Shown here: piece by piece, positions 48,501 to 61,596 of the stretch
Position numbering within the stretch: position 1 is the first letter of the stretch
Layout of the letters: every line of letters starts with the position of its first letter
From: Orthonyx spaldingii
Lineage: Eukaryota > Chordata > Aves > Passeriformes > Orthonychidae
DNA: 64,000 nt
Assembly (NCBI GenBank): GCA_013397795.1
Contig: VZTJ01000638.1
Span: forward strand, 361,966-425,965
Direction of reading: 5' to 3'
Position numbers and translations under genes: made by a program
Notes under the pieces: model-generated
The model's database searches: none
Told to the model about the DNA's origin: nothing
What the model saw: only the letters and a program-made list of their open reading frames with translations

Positions 48501-51500
48501 GTGTGTGTGTGTTGTGTGTGCTGCACGTTTTGCTCTGTGTGCTCAAAGTGATTGCTTGATGGGAATCTGAAGACCTGGACACCTTGATGGGCATTGATTT
48601 GGCAGTAGAGCAGGCAGGTCTGCCCTTTAGAGCAGTAGTCAGTGTCTGCCTGAGCAAATGGCAAGTTTATAGAAAGAGCACATGGGGATTTTCCTCTCCC
48701 TTCATAGTGTGCTTTCCAGTTCCTTAAAATTTCCTGTAACTTGGCAAATCTGCAGGACCCATGTTAAATGACCTGGCCATACACAGGGCAGCTCCACTGC
48801 CAACCCCTGCGTGCCATTGTTCAGGATATCACCTACCTGTGGTATTGAAGCCAAAGAGGAGAGGACAGGACACTGCGAACGCCAGCATCCAGACTATCCC
48901 AATCATGAGAGAGACCCTCCTGCAGGAGCTCTGCCCAGTGCTGTACTGGTACTGAACTGGTTTCACCACTGCGGTGTATCTGCAGACCAAACCAGCTCCG
49001 GGAAGAGGAGAGGGAGCAATGGAGGGAGGGAAAGAACCAGGTTTTTAAAAGGAAAAATGAAAGCAACATAGGGAACATGATGGTGAATGTGGTGAAGAAA
49101 TAGAAGAGGAAAGTAGAGAAGATCAGATGATGGAACCAGCAATTTGTAGAAATGGTAAGTGGGGAATTGGTGGGAGGAACAGAGGAAATTGGAGTTAGTT
49201 GGCAGCAGTGCAGAGAAACGCTCAGCAGAACTCACAGCATGTGCAGCTACAAGGTTTGGGCTACCAGATGGATCTAAAAACCCCAGAAAATCCCTAACTC
49301 TCAAGCCCCTAAAGTTATGTGGGCACTGCTGGGAAAGAGCACTCTCTGGAGCAACCACAAACTACTAAACTGTCTCAGCTGCCTCGTCTGGTGTTAGCCT
49401 GACAGGCAGAGGATTGCCCAGGGGCAGGTGTCAAGGACCTTCAGCTGCTGGGGTGCCCCAGGAGATGCAGCTCAGCAGGGCTAGGATTTGGAAGGCACAG
49501 GAGTCTCATCTTTAGGAGAGCCTGGGGGCTGCTCCTTGCAGACAGAGCCAAACTGAAATGGGGATACAGATTCCTATGGAGGAACACCAGACCAACCCAG
49601 CATTGAGAGCTGTCTTGCATTATTATCCTTCAACTACACATTACAAAGGCACAGCATGCAGTACTTTTCCCTTCTCCCACTCCTTGGTTCCAGTAGCACC
49701 ACATGTGCCAAGGTCTTGGCTCCCATCCCTCAGCATTGCTTAAAATAGGCTCAGTTTTAAAATGCGAGCATTTTAAAATCAGAGCAAAGATCAAGGTTAC
49801 ACAGAAATAATCTTCATCTCTCCCTGTGTATATGGTAGGATTTTGTTTATTAAAGCTTCATGAGTGAGAACTCCAGAAGGAGAAACCCTCTTCGAAACTC
49901 AGTGGGAGTTGGATGACCAATTGTGGTTCCTGCCTTCAGAAAGCTGGAGGACGTGGTTGACTCCCTACTGGAGATGTTTTATTGCTTGTGTCTCCCTGCC
50001 CTCCAGTGCAGACCTATTCTAGCCCAATGTGAGCAGAGCCACATTAACAGCAGTAGTGGCAGGGACAGACCTGCAGGGCTTTGTTGTCCCAAAGACACCG
50101 GTGCTGTCTGTGCTCACCCCACTTCCTTGTCCCCGCCCTGCTGGGGCACAGGGCCGACCCCCACATCCAGACGATCCCCCTGGATGCTGCTGTGCCTCAC
50201 CTGTCAATGCTGATGGCACAGAGGTTTAGAATGCTGGCTGTGCACATCATTACATCCATGGTGACGAAGATATCGCAACAGATGCGGCTGAACGTCCAGA
50301 CCCCGCCAGTCACCTGCACCAGCAACATAAAACTGTCAGCCTTGTTCTGCACCAAGTCCTGACAAGCGTAAGGAAGTGCTCGCCTCCAAGTATCTCAGCA
50401 CCTAGAGGAGTTCATGTCCACAGTGATGGGCAGAGGGAAACTGAGGCACCTGTGCTGTGTGCAAGATAACACAGTAGTAGGTTGTGGAGAAGGAGCCTCA
50501 CTTCAATTTCAATCCTTTATTTGCTCTTGCAGAGGGAGGCAGGGAGAAGAAACAGCAGCTATCCCTGCTCTCAAGGCCTAGCATGATAAATTGATTTAAA
50601 TTTGATATCACTGTATTTATCCTTTGATTAATGATTATCTGAGAAAATCTAAGGGCTGAAAGCCTTTCTCAGCTTAGCTGCCAGAGTGCTCTTGCAGGCA
50701 CTGAGCTGGAAAAGTGCTGCAAATTTTTTGCATTTATGTATGAAACTGAGATCTGAGACTGAGGCTTCTCAAAAGCCTTATTTGAATTCTTATCTCAGTT
50801 ACAGATTTTGATTATTAGATCTGAGTAAGAATGCACAGGCTCTTCAGATAAAGGGGCTTGGGTTGCTACCAAGCTGTTGTTCTGGTTGGTTTGAATTTTT
50901 AATCTAAAGTGTGTAGTTGTGAAAGCTCAGCTGCAGCCAGTCTTAGTGATGGAGAAAAGTGGTTTTTGGAGCAGCCACCAAGTTCTTGACAATGACCTTT
51001 TTGATGGACAACCATGCTCCAAGCACTGTGTGGCCCTGCTCTCCTTGGGGTTGGGATGACAGCCTGTCTCCAAGGGAGGTGGTCTGCCTCAGTGCCCACT
51101 CCTTGCAGGAGATGGAGGGCAGGCTGCCTCCTTGCTCAACTGCAAACAAACCCAGTGTTCCGCTGAATGGGGGAGTAGGAGAGAAAAAGGGGGGAAAGTC
51201 CATGCCTGGGAGAGAGCCTGGATTTTAGCCTTCAGTCCTAGAGATCCTGCTGTTTCAGCTGGATCCTGGGAAGCTATCAGAAACTGCCACTAGTTCCTAG
51301 TCTCTCTGCTAACATTTAGACAACATCTGGGATACTGCACCTGGTTTTGAGGCATCAGTAGAGGAAAAACATTGATAAACAGGAGCAAGTCCAGTGGAGA
51401 GCCACCAAAACAATCCATAGGGGCTGGAGCAGCTGTGAGGACCAGCTAAGGGAACAGGACTTGATCAGTCTGGAAAACAGATGGCTTTGAGGGGTGGGAG

Positions 51501-54500
51501 ACTAACAGCCCTCTAGTGCCTAGGGGGAGGTTATTGAGAAAGTTGAAGGCAGGTTGCTAAGAAGGTGGAGCCAGGTTTTTCACAGCAGTGTGTGTTGGGA
51601 GGACAAGAGGTAACAGGAAGGAGCTGGAAAAAAGGTGCAAACTGGTTATGAAGGTTACTTTTCTGACTATAGGGACAGTGGAACCAGTTGCTTGGTAAGT
51701 CTGTGCAGGCTCCATCCTTGGAGGTTTCCAAGACCCCTTCAAAAATACCCATCCCAGACCAGGCTGGAGAGGGTGCCACAAGTAAGCTTGGCTTCTCAAG
51801 CAGTGGGTCAACCCTGCAGCAAGTGTCGGTGCATAGGAAGGATGCAGCTCCCTGCAGAGAGAAGCACTTGTATAAATACAGAATTCACTCTGTGAGAGTT
51901 GTTTAAGAAATAATCCTGAGAAATTTAAATGGTTTTGCTAGTGGCAGCATTCCCACACATGGGCAGAGAAACTTGCTGAGGTGAGCTGTGTCTTTAGGGT
52001 GTTCTCTGCTGGACCCAGCTGCTACATTTCAGAAATCAGGTACTGAATGAGGCAGTCTTCCATTAGACCCTCTGACCCTGAATAAATGCAGGGGAGGAGA
52101 ATGGGAATTGGCTTGCAGAATGCAGAAGGGAACTGTGCTTTCCTCTTTAGTTCTCTTGATACTGGTGGTGCTCCTTTGTTTTCGTATAAAGAAGTAAGTA
52201 AAGGGGAAAAAAAGTCAAACCAAAACCACTGAGCTTTTCTGCACAGTTAGGTGAGCTATAAGATGTACAAACTGAAGGCTGTCCATCTGAGATTAGGGAC
52301 CTTAATAGGTAGGTTCAGCTGCCAAAGAAGCACTACACTGGTTTTATTTTAGTTTCAGATTTTGAGATCTGCTTGACCACCTCAAAATAGATTTAAAAAA
52401 AAATGCAGGAAGCCTTTGCAGTGGGACCCAGCAAGGGATGTTTCTGCATCTGTTGAGGCAAAAAGCAATGCAGTTTGTGTGTGAGCTGTGGAGTCTGAAG
52501 AATATTTCACCAAGCCAGTGGCAGGTGTTCACATGAAAGCCAGCTGCTGCTAACCCAGCAGATGAACAAGCACTTAACTGAGGGAGTTTCCAAGGTCCTG
52601 AGCACGTTCAAATGCTGAGCTCAGGAATGTGAACCATTAAAACTGAAGAAGGTGCTGGTGGGGATGGCTCAGAATTGAGCCCTCTCAAGATGATGAATTC
52701 AGATCACACCACCTGCACACTAGACTATAGCTTGTGTAGGAGGATGCTTGACAGATCAAAATGTTTGGCCTTAAAACCCATCCTCACTTCCACCTGCCAC
52801 TCCTAACATGGGGAGTAGTTCTGCTGAAGTTGGTGAAGTAGTTACTATTTACCTGTGGGGTATATGAACCCAGAATTTGTTCCAGAATTTAACAATGAAG
52901 AAGAGCCTTTATATTATATGCCTTGTTCATAATTTTTAAAGTTCAGTTTCTGCTCTTCCTTTTATTGCTGTGATCTAATCATCTTTGCTACAGCAGCTAG
53001 AACCTGCTAGTCTGCATTTCTGGTTTTCATGTGCTGGCAGGGTATGTCTTCTTTATCCCTCTGGTGCTTTTTGTCCAGGAATTTCAAAGGGCATCCCAGG
53101 TATTAATTGAATGAATCTTTACATCTGCCTAGCTGAGGTGGATAGTCAAATATTATTCTCTTACAGCTCATGAGAGCAAACCACAGAGAGATGAGCTGAT
53201 ACAATCTCTCATTACCACTCAGTGACTGCAGCAGAAGTGGGAATAGTGTCCAGGATGAAATCCTGGCTCCATCAAACACAATGCTAAAGATCCCTATGGA
53301 CTATTCAGGTCAGGTTCTCACCTAATCTTCCTTGATGACCAGTCTGCTTTATCTACAAAATTGTGGTATTATTATTTTTAGCTTCCAAACTCTATAGGAA
53401 GCTTTCCAGTTTATGAATGCACAATGATTATTTTTTTTAAACTTATGCATATGCACCACTCTCCTGAATTCTTACAATAAACAACAGAATCTCCACAATT
53501 GAGATATGAATGGTGATGCCACAGTGAGGAGCACATGGATGGGAAAGTAGGAAACCAAGTTGCATCTGGCAATGACAGGCATGAAAATAGTGGTGCAGCT
53601 AAGCAGGCTCACTGAAGGGTTTTGTGTTTGACAGCTGCTGCTTGGGGGTGCTGTTGGCTCCTGCAGCTGTGAGATGGCTGCTCGTGGGTTTGCACAGTGG
53701 GAGCACGAAGAGCACTCATGTGGTCAGGACTGCTGAGCTGCAGTAACTCAGCTCTGTTCTCCCTCTGACACCAGCCCAGCAGAGCTCCTGGAGCTCACAG
53801 AGCAGCTTAGGTCTCACTGCTCCTGTGTGAGAGACACAGATGAGGAGACAGTGTGACTCCCACACGCTCTCAGCAGATTAGGTCTCAGTGACAACCTTCT
53901 CCTGAAGCTTTCTTGCCCTTTGGAGGTAGAACTGGATGTTGTGAGAAGACTGAGGAAGATGTTCCCAGCCATGCTGCCACATGTCCTCCTCCATTCATGC
54001 AATGACTACAAGGCATGATGGTGTTTAATGCCATCAAGCTGCTGTGGGCAGGATGCCCTAATGCCACTGTCTTGGAAACCTTGGTGAGCTTCAGCAGCCA
54101 CAGCACCAGAGATCAGTGAAGAAGAGGGGCAGCAGTATTGGTGTAGCAGACCTACACGTTGGCCCCCAGAAGACTGCTAGACACACTGCTGAATAGCACT
54201 TCTGTGCCAGAAACCTCCTTAGGTGGAGATGAGGATTTTGAGGCTATAAACTGTTTCTATTGCTGCTCTGTCACAGCCATCCTGAAAGATTTCTCAGAAA
54301 GAGACAGTTCTGGTCTGCGTGATTGATATAGTAACACATTTAATGGCCACAGATGACTCTAGAAATGGAGTGTAAAGCACAAACGTCCCAAGTGACATTT
54401 AAATCTGAGGCATTCATCCACCTTTAGCTTCTCCATAAATAAGGGCCAGTTCTCAAAAGTCTGGTTTGGCAAACCTTCAGTAGATGAATAGGTGTTCTAC

Positions 54501-55594
54501 ATGGTTTTGGGGACTGAATGATTTTTTGGCAGTTTCCAGGCTCATAGTGTATTAAAGCATGATGCCATTTCTGCTTCATTGATAGCATCGCTGATCCACA
54601 AACAGCAGCAAATATTGAAAAAACTTTGGGGCTTTTTGGACTGTTTTTAAAATTTTAAGTCTTGCTGGAGTCCTTCAGCCCAGTTCTATAGGAAATACTG
54701 TGCAATGCCAGGATTGGTAGTTCGGGTTTGGGATGTGTATGAGTTCTTTTCCCTGTTGTTTGGATGACTCTTGCATCAGCTGCTTTGATTATCCAGGCTC
54801 CAGAGATGGAAATTAGTCTTGAATGGGTCTACAAACACAACTAGGAAATGGGTCTACTGTGCCCACAAATCATGGCCAAGGTACTGAATAGGGCAGAGGC
54901 TGCTCCACAGATGTGCCTCAGTCCCACCCTGTCCACAGCAAGAGTGCATGCCAAGTATTTTCTAAAGCAAGCATAATGTGATTTCATTAAGGACTGGAAT
55001 GCACTTGAGCTGATAGACTATTCCAGTCTGAAATAAAACTTGACTTTTAATAATATTTATTTTTTAGTTGCAATCAAGTTGAAGAGTCTAATTCTGTCTT
55101 GCTGGGATGGCTTCGCACACACACACACTTATTCCTTTTTTTTTTTTGTAATCATTCTTTGTAACACACCCAAGCAGTATACATCATGCAGGACAGCTCC
55201 AGGGCTGTTCCACACAGATCAGTCTAAATGTTGCTACTGGCTTCATTAGGAACATGACCACGCATGCAGTGGTGTGGTTAAATTCTGCTCATCATTCCTA
55301 AGAGGTACTCACCTCCAGGTACACCATCCACGGCATCACCAAAGTAGCCAGCAGCAAATCTGCCACTGCCAGGCTCACCACGAGGTAGTTGGTTGTGGTT
55401 TGCAAGGCGCGTTCCCTCAGCACAGCCAAGCAGACCAGCACGTTGCCAAAGATGATGGCCAGAATCAAGATGCAGTAGCAGAGGGCGTAGTAGGCGTGTG
55501 AGTGGGGCAGCTCAGGCTCCGTGGTGCTGTTTGCCCCACAGGGAATGGGGTCTGTTGTGTTAGGATGGCTGCTGGCTCTGGTGAAGAGGGCCAT
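45313..55594 (-). CDS. DRD3: Dopamine receptor D3
   Basis: Six coding exons join in frame: 55594-55313, 50313-50201, 48979-48837, 47777-47581, 46700-46355 and 45509-45313. They total 1278 bases and give 425 residues; human D3 has 400. This is a class A GPCR that binds dopamine at the plasma membrane and couples to Gi/o. Seen in the sequence: N-glycosylation sites at N12 and N22, Asp2.50 (D79 in LAVADLL), the amine-binding Asp3.32 (D114), the Cys107-Cys185 disulfide pair, DRY (131-133), the catechol serines S196, S197 and S200, CWLP (366-369), NPIIY (404-408) and the C-terminal KILCC. FNTTGDP-VCSISNP in loop 2 and LGYVNSALNPIIYTTFN are D3-like rather than D2-like. The third loop (about 220-350) is roughly 21 residues longer than in human. 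The start ATG lies 10 bases inside its exon, after acceptor TTTGCAG|TGGC, so an untranslated exon lies upstream. Confidence 0.96.
46355..46700 (-). CDS. DRD3: DRD3 coding exon 5 (intracellular loop 3)
   Basis: Residues 246-360. Most of it is the variable third loop; the conserved parts are VRRLSNGR, SSLKLAQQQPRLIQLRERKA and TQMLAIVL at the start of TM6. The acceptor is TTTTGCAG|GACCAC and the donor CCTGG|GTGAGT, phase 1. Confidence 0.93.
47581..47777 (-). CDS. DRD3: DRD3 coding exon 4 (TM5)
   Basis: Residues 181-245, DPSVCSISNPSFIIYSSLVS through RIYLVLRQRQKKRTLTRQSS. It contains loop-2 Cys185 and the three TM5 serines. The acceptor is CCCCAG|GGGATC and the donor CACCAA|GTAAGA, phase 0. Confidence 0.95.
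48837..48979 (-). CDS. DRD3: DRD3 coding exon 3 (loop 2, TM4)
   Basis: Residues 132-180, YTAVVKPVQYQYSTGQSSCR through SCPLLFGFNTTG. The acceptor is CTGCAG|ATACAC and the donor CACAG|GTAGGT. Lys138 replaces the methionine of human D3 at this position. Confidence 0.95.
50201..50313 (-). CDS. DRD3: DRD3 coding exon 2 (TM3)
   Basis: Residues 95-131 and two bases, VTGGVWTFSRICCDIFVTMD then VMMCTASILNLCAISIDR. It contains D114 (Asp3.32) and C107. The acceptor is GTGCAG|GTGACT and the donor GACAG|GTGAGG. Confidence 0.96.
51300..51790 (+). mobile_element. Degraded CR1 LINE fragment
   Basis: The CR1-like order is preserved: GATACTGCACCTGGTTTTGA, AGTCCAGTGGAGAGCCACCA, AGGGAACAGGACTTGATCAG and ATCCTTGGAGGTTTCCAAGA. 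It lies antisense in the large DRD3 intron 1. Confidence 0.8.
55313..55594 (-). CDS. DRD3: DRD3 coding exon 1 (start, TM1-TM2)
   Basis: Residues 1-94. The N-terminus is extracellular with two NxT/NxS-type glycosylation sites; TM1 has GNVLVCLAVLRERALQTTTN and TM2 has LVVSLAVADLLLATLVMPW. The donor is CTGGAG|GTGAGT, phase 0. The exon's 5' boundary is at 55604. Confidence 0.96.
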
Positions 55595-57439
55595 GGGGCT
55601 GCCACTGCAAAGAGAAAGATAGAGAGGACTGAAAATCAGAGCTCTGCAATAATTGTGAGGAACACTACCCCCTGTGGGTACTGGTAAGATTTTTATACTT
55701 TCTTTATGAATGCTTCTTCAAGCCAATAAGAGAGGTCTTTTTTCAGCTCATATACAGGCAGAGCTTTGCTTAAAGACTTGCTTGGCCTATTCTGTTTTTC
55801 ATTGAATCTAAGCCAAGAGAAGAATGCAAGATTTCACCTCCTGTGTGCATGTGAAAGGTGGATCTTCCCAACCAATGCAGCTGTTTGGAAAGTGGCAATG
55901 GTTTTGAGATGCATCAAAGTCACACCACAGTACAAGTCAGCTGGGCAAGAGTGCAGTCTGAAAGACAACAATTTGAAATGATGAGAAAGACCCAACACAG
56001 TTACCCAAACATACTAGGGCTTGGCCAAAATTTGTAACTTATATCTTTCCCATCTGGGAAGTATCCTCTTCCTTCTCTCATTAAAAAAATGTCTTCAATA
56101 ACTTCACACTCTTGAGTGCTTGGCAGCCTGGCAGAACCTCTTGATCCCTGGCTGCCTGGCAGCAAGCACCACCTCCAGAATTCCTCCTTTCCTGCAGCAT
56201 GTTTCTGTCCCAAGCCCTGCCTGCCTTGTAAAGGGTTGACTGCTGGTGCTGTTCCCATTTCATCCATACTGTGCTCTGTGTTTTCCATGCCTGGCCAGAA
56301 GATGTGCTTCCTGTGCTGAAAAGCAAACCAGCTTGATGTTTAGGATAAAATAATGAAAAGATGCTTGCATCTGAAAAAATGCTCTGCATTTCTTCTTCTT
56401 ACAATAGATTCAAGTCTGTTCTCAGTAACCTACCCTTTTGTGATTTAGGAGGAGGATTTTTTTTTTTTTCCAGAAATATGAAAGCTGCTGTACCAAGGTT
56501 GTTCCATGACATTTAATGGCTTGTATCTTTTTTTCCTTTGCTTCTGCTCCTGTTGCTGAACTCATCATCAGTATGACAGGTATGAAAGGCAAGGACAAAA
56601 CATTGCAGTGCCGGTGGTATAAATATTACTCTGTTTCACCTCAGGCCTTGAACAGCAGCATCTGTGATGCACAGCTGCTGCACAGCTATGCTCCTGGAAG
56701 AGTAGCTGTGCAATAGATATAAATTGCTCCAGCCCCGTGGGATACACTCATCCTCAAAACTGGTGCCACTATCCCTTGATGCTTTAACTGGGAGAGGACA
56801 AGGGTTGAATGAGATGGAAACTGAGCTTCCCTGTGTCCTGTGAACACAGATCCCTCAGGATGGGGTGAAACAATCTCTTACAGTATGTGCTTTGTTTGAA
56901 AGTGCCTGTGCTTGTCTCCTCTATTTTCTTCTGCCTGACCCTGACAAAGAAGTTAAGCTTTCCACTGAATCACAAGGATCTCCTGTAGCATGAGTGCTGC
57001 TGCTGAGTCCAGGACTCTTCCTAAAAAAGTTGAGCCACAGCCACCCAAAGACAGGTTTCATTTTACTGTGTCCCTTGCACTGACACAGTTCCCCTCTAGG
57101 AATTCCGTGTTGTCTGGAGCTAGGAAAGGCTGGTTCTGTAGTGCTGGAAAAAAACCTATACTAAGCAGCTGCTTAGCTGATAAGCAAGTCCAGAACAGGG
57201 AATGAACAGAACGTCTCCCATAACACATATAACCAGAAGGCATAAGGCACCCCAATACACAGTTTGGTTGTGGGTTTCCTGTCTTGTCTGCTGTTTCTTA
57301 TATCCTATAGCACTATTTTCGACTCTCATCCCAAAGCCAGCCTTGCCTACCACGATCCCTCCCAGCCCTGCCAGGTCCCCCATCCCTGGACTGTCCTCTA
57401 TCCTCCCCAATCCTGCTCACTCCGCGCCTGGCCAGGGTG

Positions 57440-58310
57440 CTGCCCATCGAGGCACGTACCAGTGTACCTGGACACCCTCACAGGGGGGTGGCAGATCACC
57501 CACCACCCTGGGCAGCCGGGTGACAAACTGCGATGGGGACAAGGGTCGCAGCCGCAGGGACGCGCAGACGGAGTGGAAAGGGAAGAAAAAGGACGCTCCT
57601 CCCGTGGATCTCCACCTCGGAGGGGTCCGGGTGCCTGTCCCGGCCCGGATGGCAGGTCCAGGTGCGGAGAAGGGTCCGAGTGTGGCGGCAGCTTTCTCCA
57701 GCTGCGGGTGCTGCTCCGCGCCCGCTGTTCCCGCACCCGAGGGGCAGCGGGGGTTGCACCGCTCCCCGTGGTGCCCGGCCCGGCTGCCGTGTGCCCCGGG
57801 GATGCCGCGGGGCAAAACCGGGCGGGGAAGGAGGCGGGGGGCTGCGGGCAAAGGGACCGCCGGCACCGGGCGGGAGGGGAGCGGGAGGCAGCGATCAGGA
57901 CTTACCCCCGGCCCGTCGGGCCGCGCCGCCGCCGAGCAAAGCCCGCTCCCAGTCCTGCTCCTGGTCCCGCTCCCGTTGACTCCCGGCCCGACCCGCTCCC
58001 TCCTGCCGCCTTCCCGGCGCGGAGCCGCGGGGCGGGACCGGGCTGGCCACCTCCTCCCGCCCGCCCCCTGCCCCGGGACCCCGCGGAGCCCGGGGCGGGG
58101 GCAGCCGGGTCGGGGCTGCGCTCCCCGTGCCCGAGAGGTTGCCGTTCTCTTGAAGGGACGCGGCGGGAGGCGTCTGGGCGGATTTTGGAGCCGGGGTCCG
58201 CAGCAAGGGCGTGCTTTGCTGGGGGATGGAGCTGCTCCTGCTTGGAGGCGAAGCGGGGAGCGGGAAACCCGGGGCGCCGGAGCTGCGGCCGAGCGCGGGG
58301 AGATGCATCG
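57440..58310. promoter_or_regulatory. CpG island, probable DRD3 promoter and first exon
   Basis: A sharply GC-rich, CpG-dense block lies about 2-2.5 kb upstream of the DRD3 start codon. On the minus strand a strong donor GGGG|GTAAGTCC is found at 57905-57898, and the coding exon has a good acceptor at 55604, so a spliced untranslated exon ending at 57906 is plausible. GC boxes (for example CCGCCCC near 58060) occur upstream of it. No TATA box is evident. The assignment to DRD3 is inference from position. Confidence 0.65.
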
Positions 58311-60106
58311 GCAGGGGCTGCTTGCCCAGCAGATAGAAAGTTGTCACTTAAGAAAAAAACAGTAGGAAAAAAAAATTATCAAAGCAGAGACGATTTTAAG
58401 AAGGGGAAGATCTAAAAAAAATATATATCTTTAAATAAACGACCTTAAACCTGAGATGAAGGAGTGCGGATAAGCGGGGAGGAAGCTGGAATGGAGATTA
58501 ATATTAGGAGGTGTCAGCAGGCGCAGCACGATGGCCAGGGCACGGCTACAAACCCTGTCTCTGCGATGTGGCTTCCCTTGAGGTCTGAGATCAAATCTCT
58601 GAGGCACAGTTCTCCTCAGACTGTAGTCACTGGGGTACGAGTGATGCCGGTGGATCTTCTCCCTCTGGAGGTTGGGTTGTGCCCACCACCCCTCTGGCAC
58701 AGCAATTGGGGCTTGCAGGGAGCGGCCAGGAGGGTGCGGGAAGCTCAGCAGCAGGGCTGAGGTTTCCCTTCTCTGCACGTGTGAGTTGTGGCCCTAGCAG
58801 GAGGAGGCAAAGCACCTTTCCCCTTTATGCACCTGCTGGTCGGGGTGGCCGCAGGCTGGCTTATATGTAGGCAAGGAAAAGAGGAGATACTGTGGAGAGC
58901 AGAGCTTATCTACTTATTTTTAAGAATTTACTTAAGAAGTATGCGTTGGGACTTGGGCTGCCTGGATCATCTCTCCCGACTGCAGCTATGCAAGCGAATC
59001 TCTGTGTGGGTGAGAGGGGTAGGAGGGAGAGGTGCTTGCTGTAGGAAACCCTCATACCCCTCAGGTACGAGGGGTGTGAGAATACTATCTTTAGCCTGGC
59101 TGGGGATGATGCAAGTGGCCATACAGGATTTGATGGAACCAGTCAGCACCACTCCCTTTAACCAGTGCAGTGACTGCCCTGTGACAGCTCTGTGGAGGGC
59201 ACTGGAAGAGTGTGGTGAGTCAGTGCCTGGTCCCTAGGGCGACACGTTCACACGTGTCCTGGCTGGAGGACATAGCTGCCAGGCTATTAGACCAAATGAC
59301 CCGTGAAGGGCTCTACAGCCTCTTTGTTCCCTTGGGAGCCCCAAAATGGTGTAACGTGGACTACATTTGCCATGCTTATATTGTGTTTGTACAGTTGAAC
59401 TTCTGCCGTCATCTGCACCATACTGCTGGCTCTCAGGGAAATGCACTTGCTAACCAGTCTTGGGGCAGTCAAGGAAGGCGGGAAGCCCTCCCACCCATGT
59501 CCAGCAGAGGATTTTTAGCTGTGAGCCTGAAAAGAGTCCAACGCACCCACACTTGTGTGACTAAAGCCAGAGGGGAAAGCACACACACCACGATGCTTGT
59601 CCTGACCAGTGAGGGCTGTGCGAGTTGCAGGCTGGGTGCTGATGCCTGGAGAGCATGACTCCACAGCGGGGCTGGCAGAGAGATGGAGGCATTTTAACTT
59701 CCTTTTAGTTGGTTTTGAATGCAGCTTGTTTGTGGGCAGCTCCCGAAGGACTGTGGCTGGCAAGGTGCTCACATGGGCTCTAGGGTGTCGGGGCCACAAG
59801 GCAGGACAACAACAGGCTCTGCTGCTGTCAGCTGTTCCATGTAGCAGCTAACCACAGATCAATAAACAGACACTGCCTGGCCCTCCTCAATGATAAGGGA
59901 GATGCAGGAGGGGGAATGCGCTGCTTTAACCACAAAATCACCATTGTTTTGCTTCACATTTTTATCTTGCAGTGCTGAAACCTTCCCTTTGCCTTGCCTT
60001 GTGTGTCAGTGGATGCCTTGGTTCTGTCTCCCTTGTGAAACTTGTTTCTTGATTTTAATTATTTTGACCTCATTTCTTAATATTTCTCTGACTCTAGAAA
60101 AAAGAA

Positions 60107-60435
60107 ATTCATAGACTCATAGAATCATAGACTGATTTGGGTTGGAAAGACCAGGTGGTTCCAACGTGGCCTTGAACACTTTCAGGGATGGGGCATCCAC
60201 AGCTTCTCTGGGCAACCTGTTCCAGTGCCTCACCACCCTCACAGTAAAAAATATCTTCCTAATATCTAATTTAAACCTCTTTCAGTGTAAAGCCGTTCCT
60301 CCTTGTCCTGTCACTATGTGCCCTTGTAAAAAGTCTCTCTCTGTCTTCCTTGTATGCCCCTTTGGGCGCTGGAAGGCTTCTATAAGGTGTCCATGGAAGC
60401 TTCTCTTGTCCAAATATAATTCTCCAAAAATAATC
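60107..60435 (-). mobile_element. CR1 LINE 3' fragment
   Basis: Reverse-complement CR1 tail: TCATAGAATCATAGACTGAT, TTGGGTTGGAAAGACC, GATGGGGCATCCACAGCTTC, TCTGGGCAACCTGTTCCAGT and GTGCCTCACCACCCTCACAG. It is one of the best-preserved copies in the window. Confidence 0.92.
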
Positions 60436-61596
60436 TAATTGTAAATGCTGCTGCTCTATTGAAGCTCATTATCCTAAGTGCTCCCTCCCCACCTCCTTCC
60501 CAGGATGGTTCCCTTCACACTCCCTTGTCTGGTTTTCCCAAGACTGGAAGCTCTTTGGGGAAGGGACTTAATGACTTTCCTGTGTTTGCTCTGCAACAGA
60601 GGTCTTGTGGAGCAAGATAATAATCCATGTGATCATTTAATTTAGAATAGATTGCACCACACACAGAGGCAAGGCTGAATTAAAATTGCATAAGCAATCT
60701 AGATTGTCATATTTGCAGTGGGTTTTTTAACAGTACAACTTCATTAATACAGTGCTTAGGGCAATGTCTCTCTCATAAAATCCTCTCCTTCTTCCTACCC
60801 CAAAATCAAGTGTGTAGTGTATATCTGCCCTTGTTAAACACTGGACATGGTGCAGGCCTTGGGTGTCACTGGAGACGGCAGAGAAACAGGTCAGTAGTAA
60901 GTTGTTAAAACCTCAAAATGAAAGAATATGCCAACAGGTTTCATTGCTCAAACTCCTGGTTCTCCCACTCCTTCACAGGCTTTCTGCCCTGTGTGCAGAA
61001 AGTGGAGAGATGCCATAGTTCCCAAACCTGGTTCATTCCCAGCCTTTTTCTTTGCCCTCACCTCCAACACCAACTCTTCAATTCTTCTATTCAATCCTAT
61101 GTGTCCTCCAGCTCTTTGGTAAAGATTTCAAATACCTTGGATAAATGCCAGTGTTCCCTCTCAGTATTTCCCCACCTCCTCGCCCGTCAGTCTCGGTGTG
61201 TCTCTGGGCTGTTTGTCCAGTGAGGGTTTGTGCACTCCTGTTCCCTTGTGCATCTTTCCAGCCTGTGCTCCTGTGTCTTCCTTTGGTTTCCAGCCACAGT
61301 CTCAGCATCCTGTCCAGTTCCCAAACCCATTTGTCCTTCCCTACTACTGCTGATTCCCAAGCTCCTCACTCCTCACTTTGCCATCTCTGGCTGGATTGCT
61401 ATGCCCCATGACTCCTGTGGCTTAAAGAATTGTTTGCAAATGGTATTCATTGTGCTTTCACACCACAGTTGCTGTCACTACAGCCAGTAGTTGAGGTTCA
61501 GTGTCTAAAATGTGCCACTCAGGTGGAATAAATCTTCCATCCTTCATCCTGCAAGCCAGGGTGCCCTCGTAACAGTATTGTTAAAATATTCTGTAT

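Noticed and set aside
57895..58347. 150-codon minus-strand frame in the DRD3 CpG island
   Set aside because: It is low-complexity and lies where an untranslated first exon is expected. It does not resemble a dopamine-receptor N-terminus.
57202..58415. Two overlapping plus-strand open frames of 387 and 383 codons
   Set aside because: They lie in a CpG island where stop codons are rare, occupy two frames at once, are rich in Gly, Ala, Arg and Pro, and show no domain.
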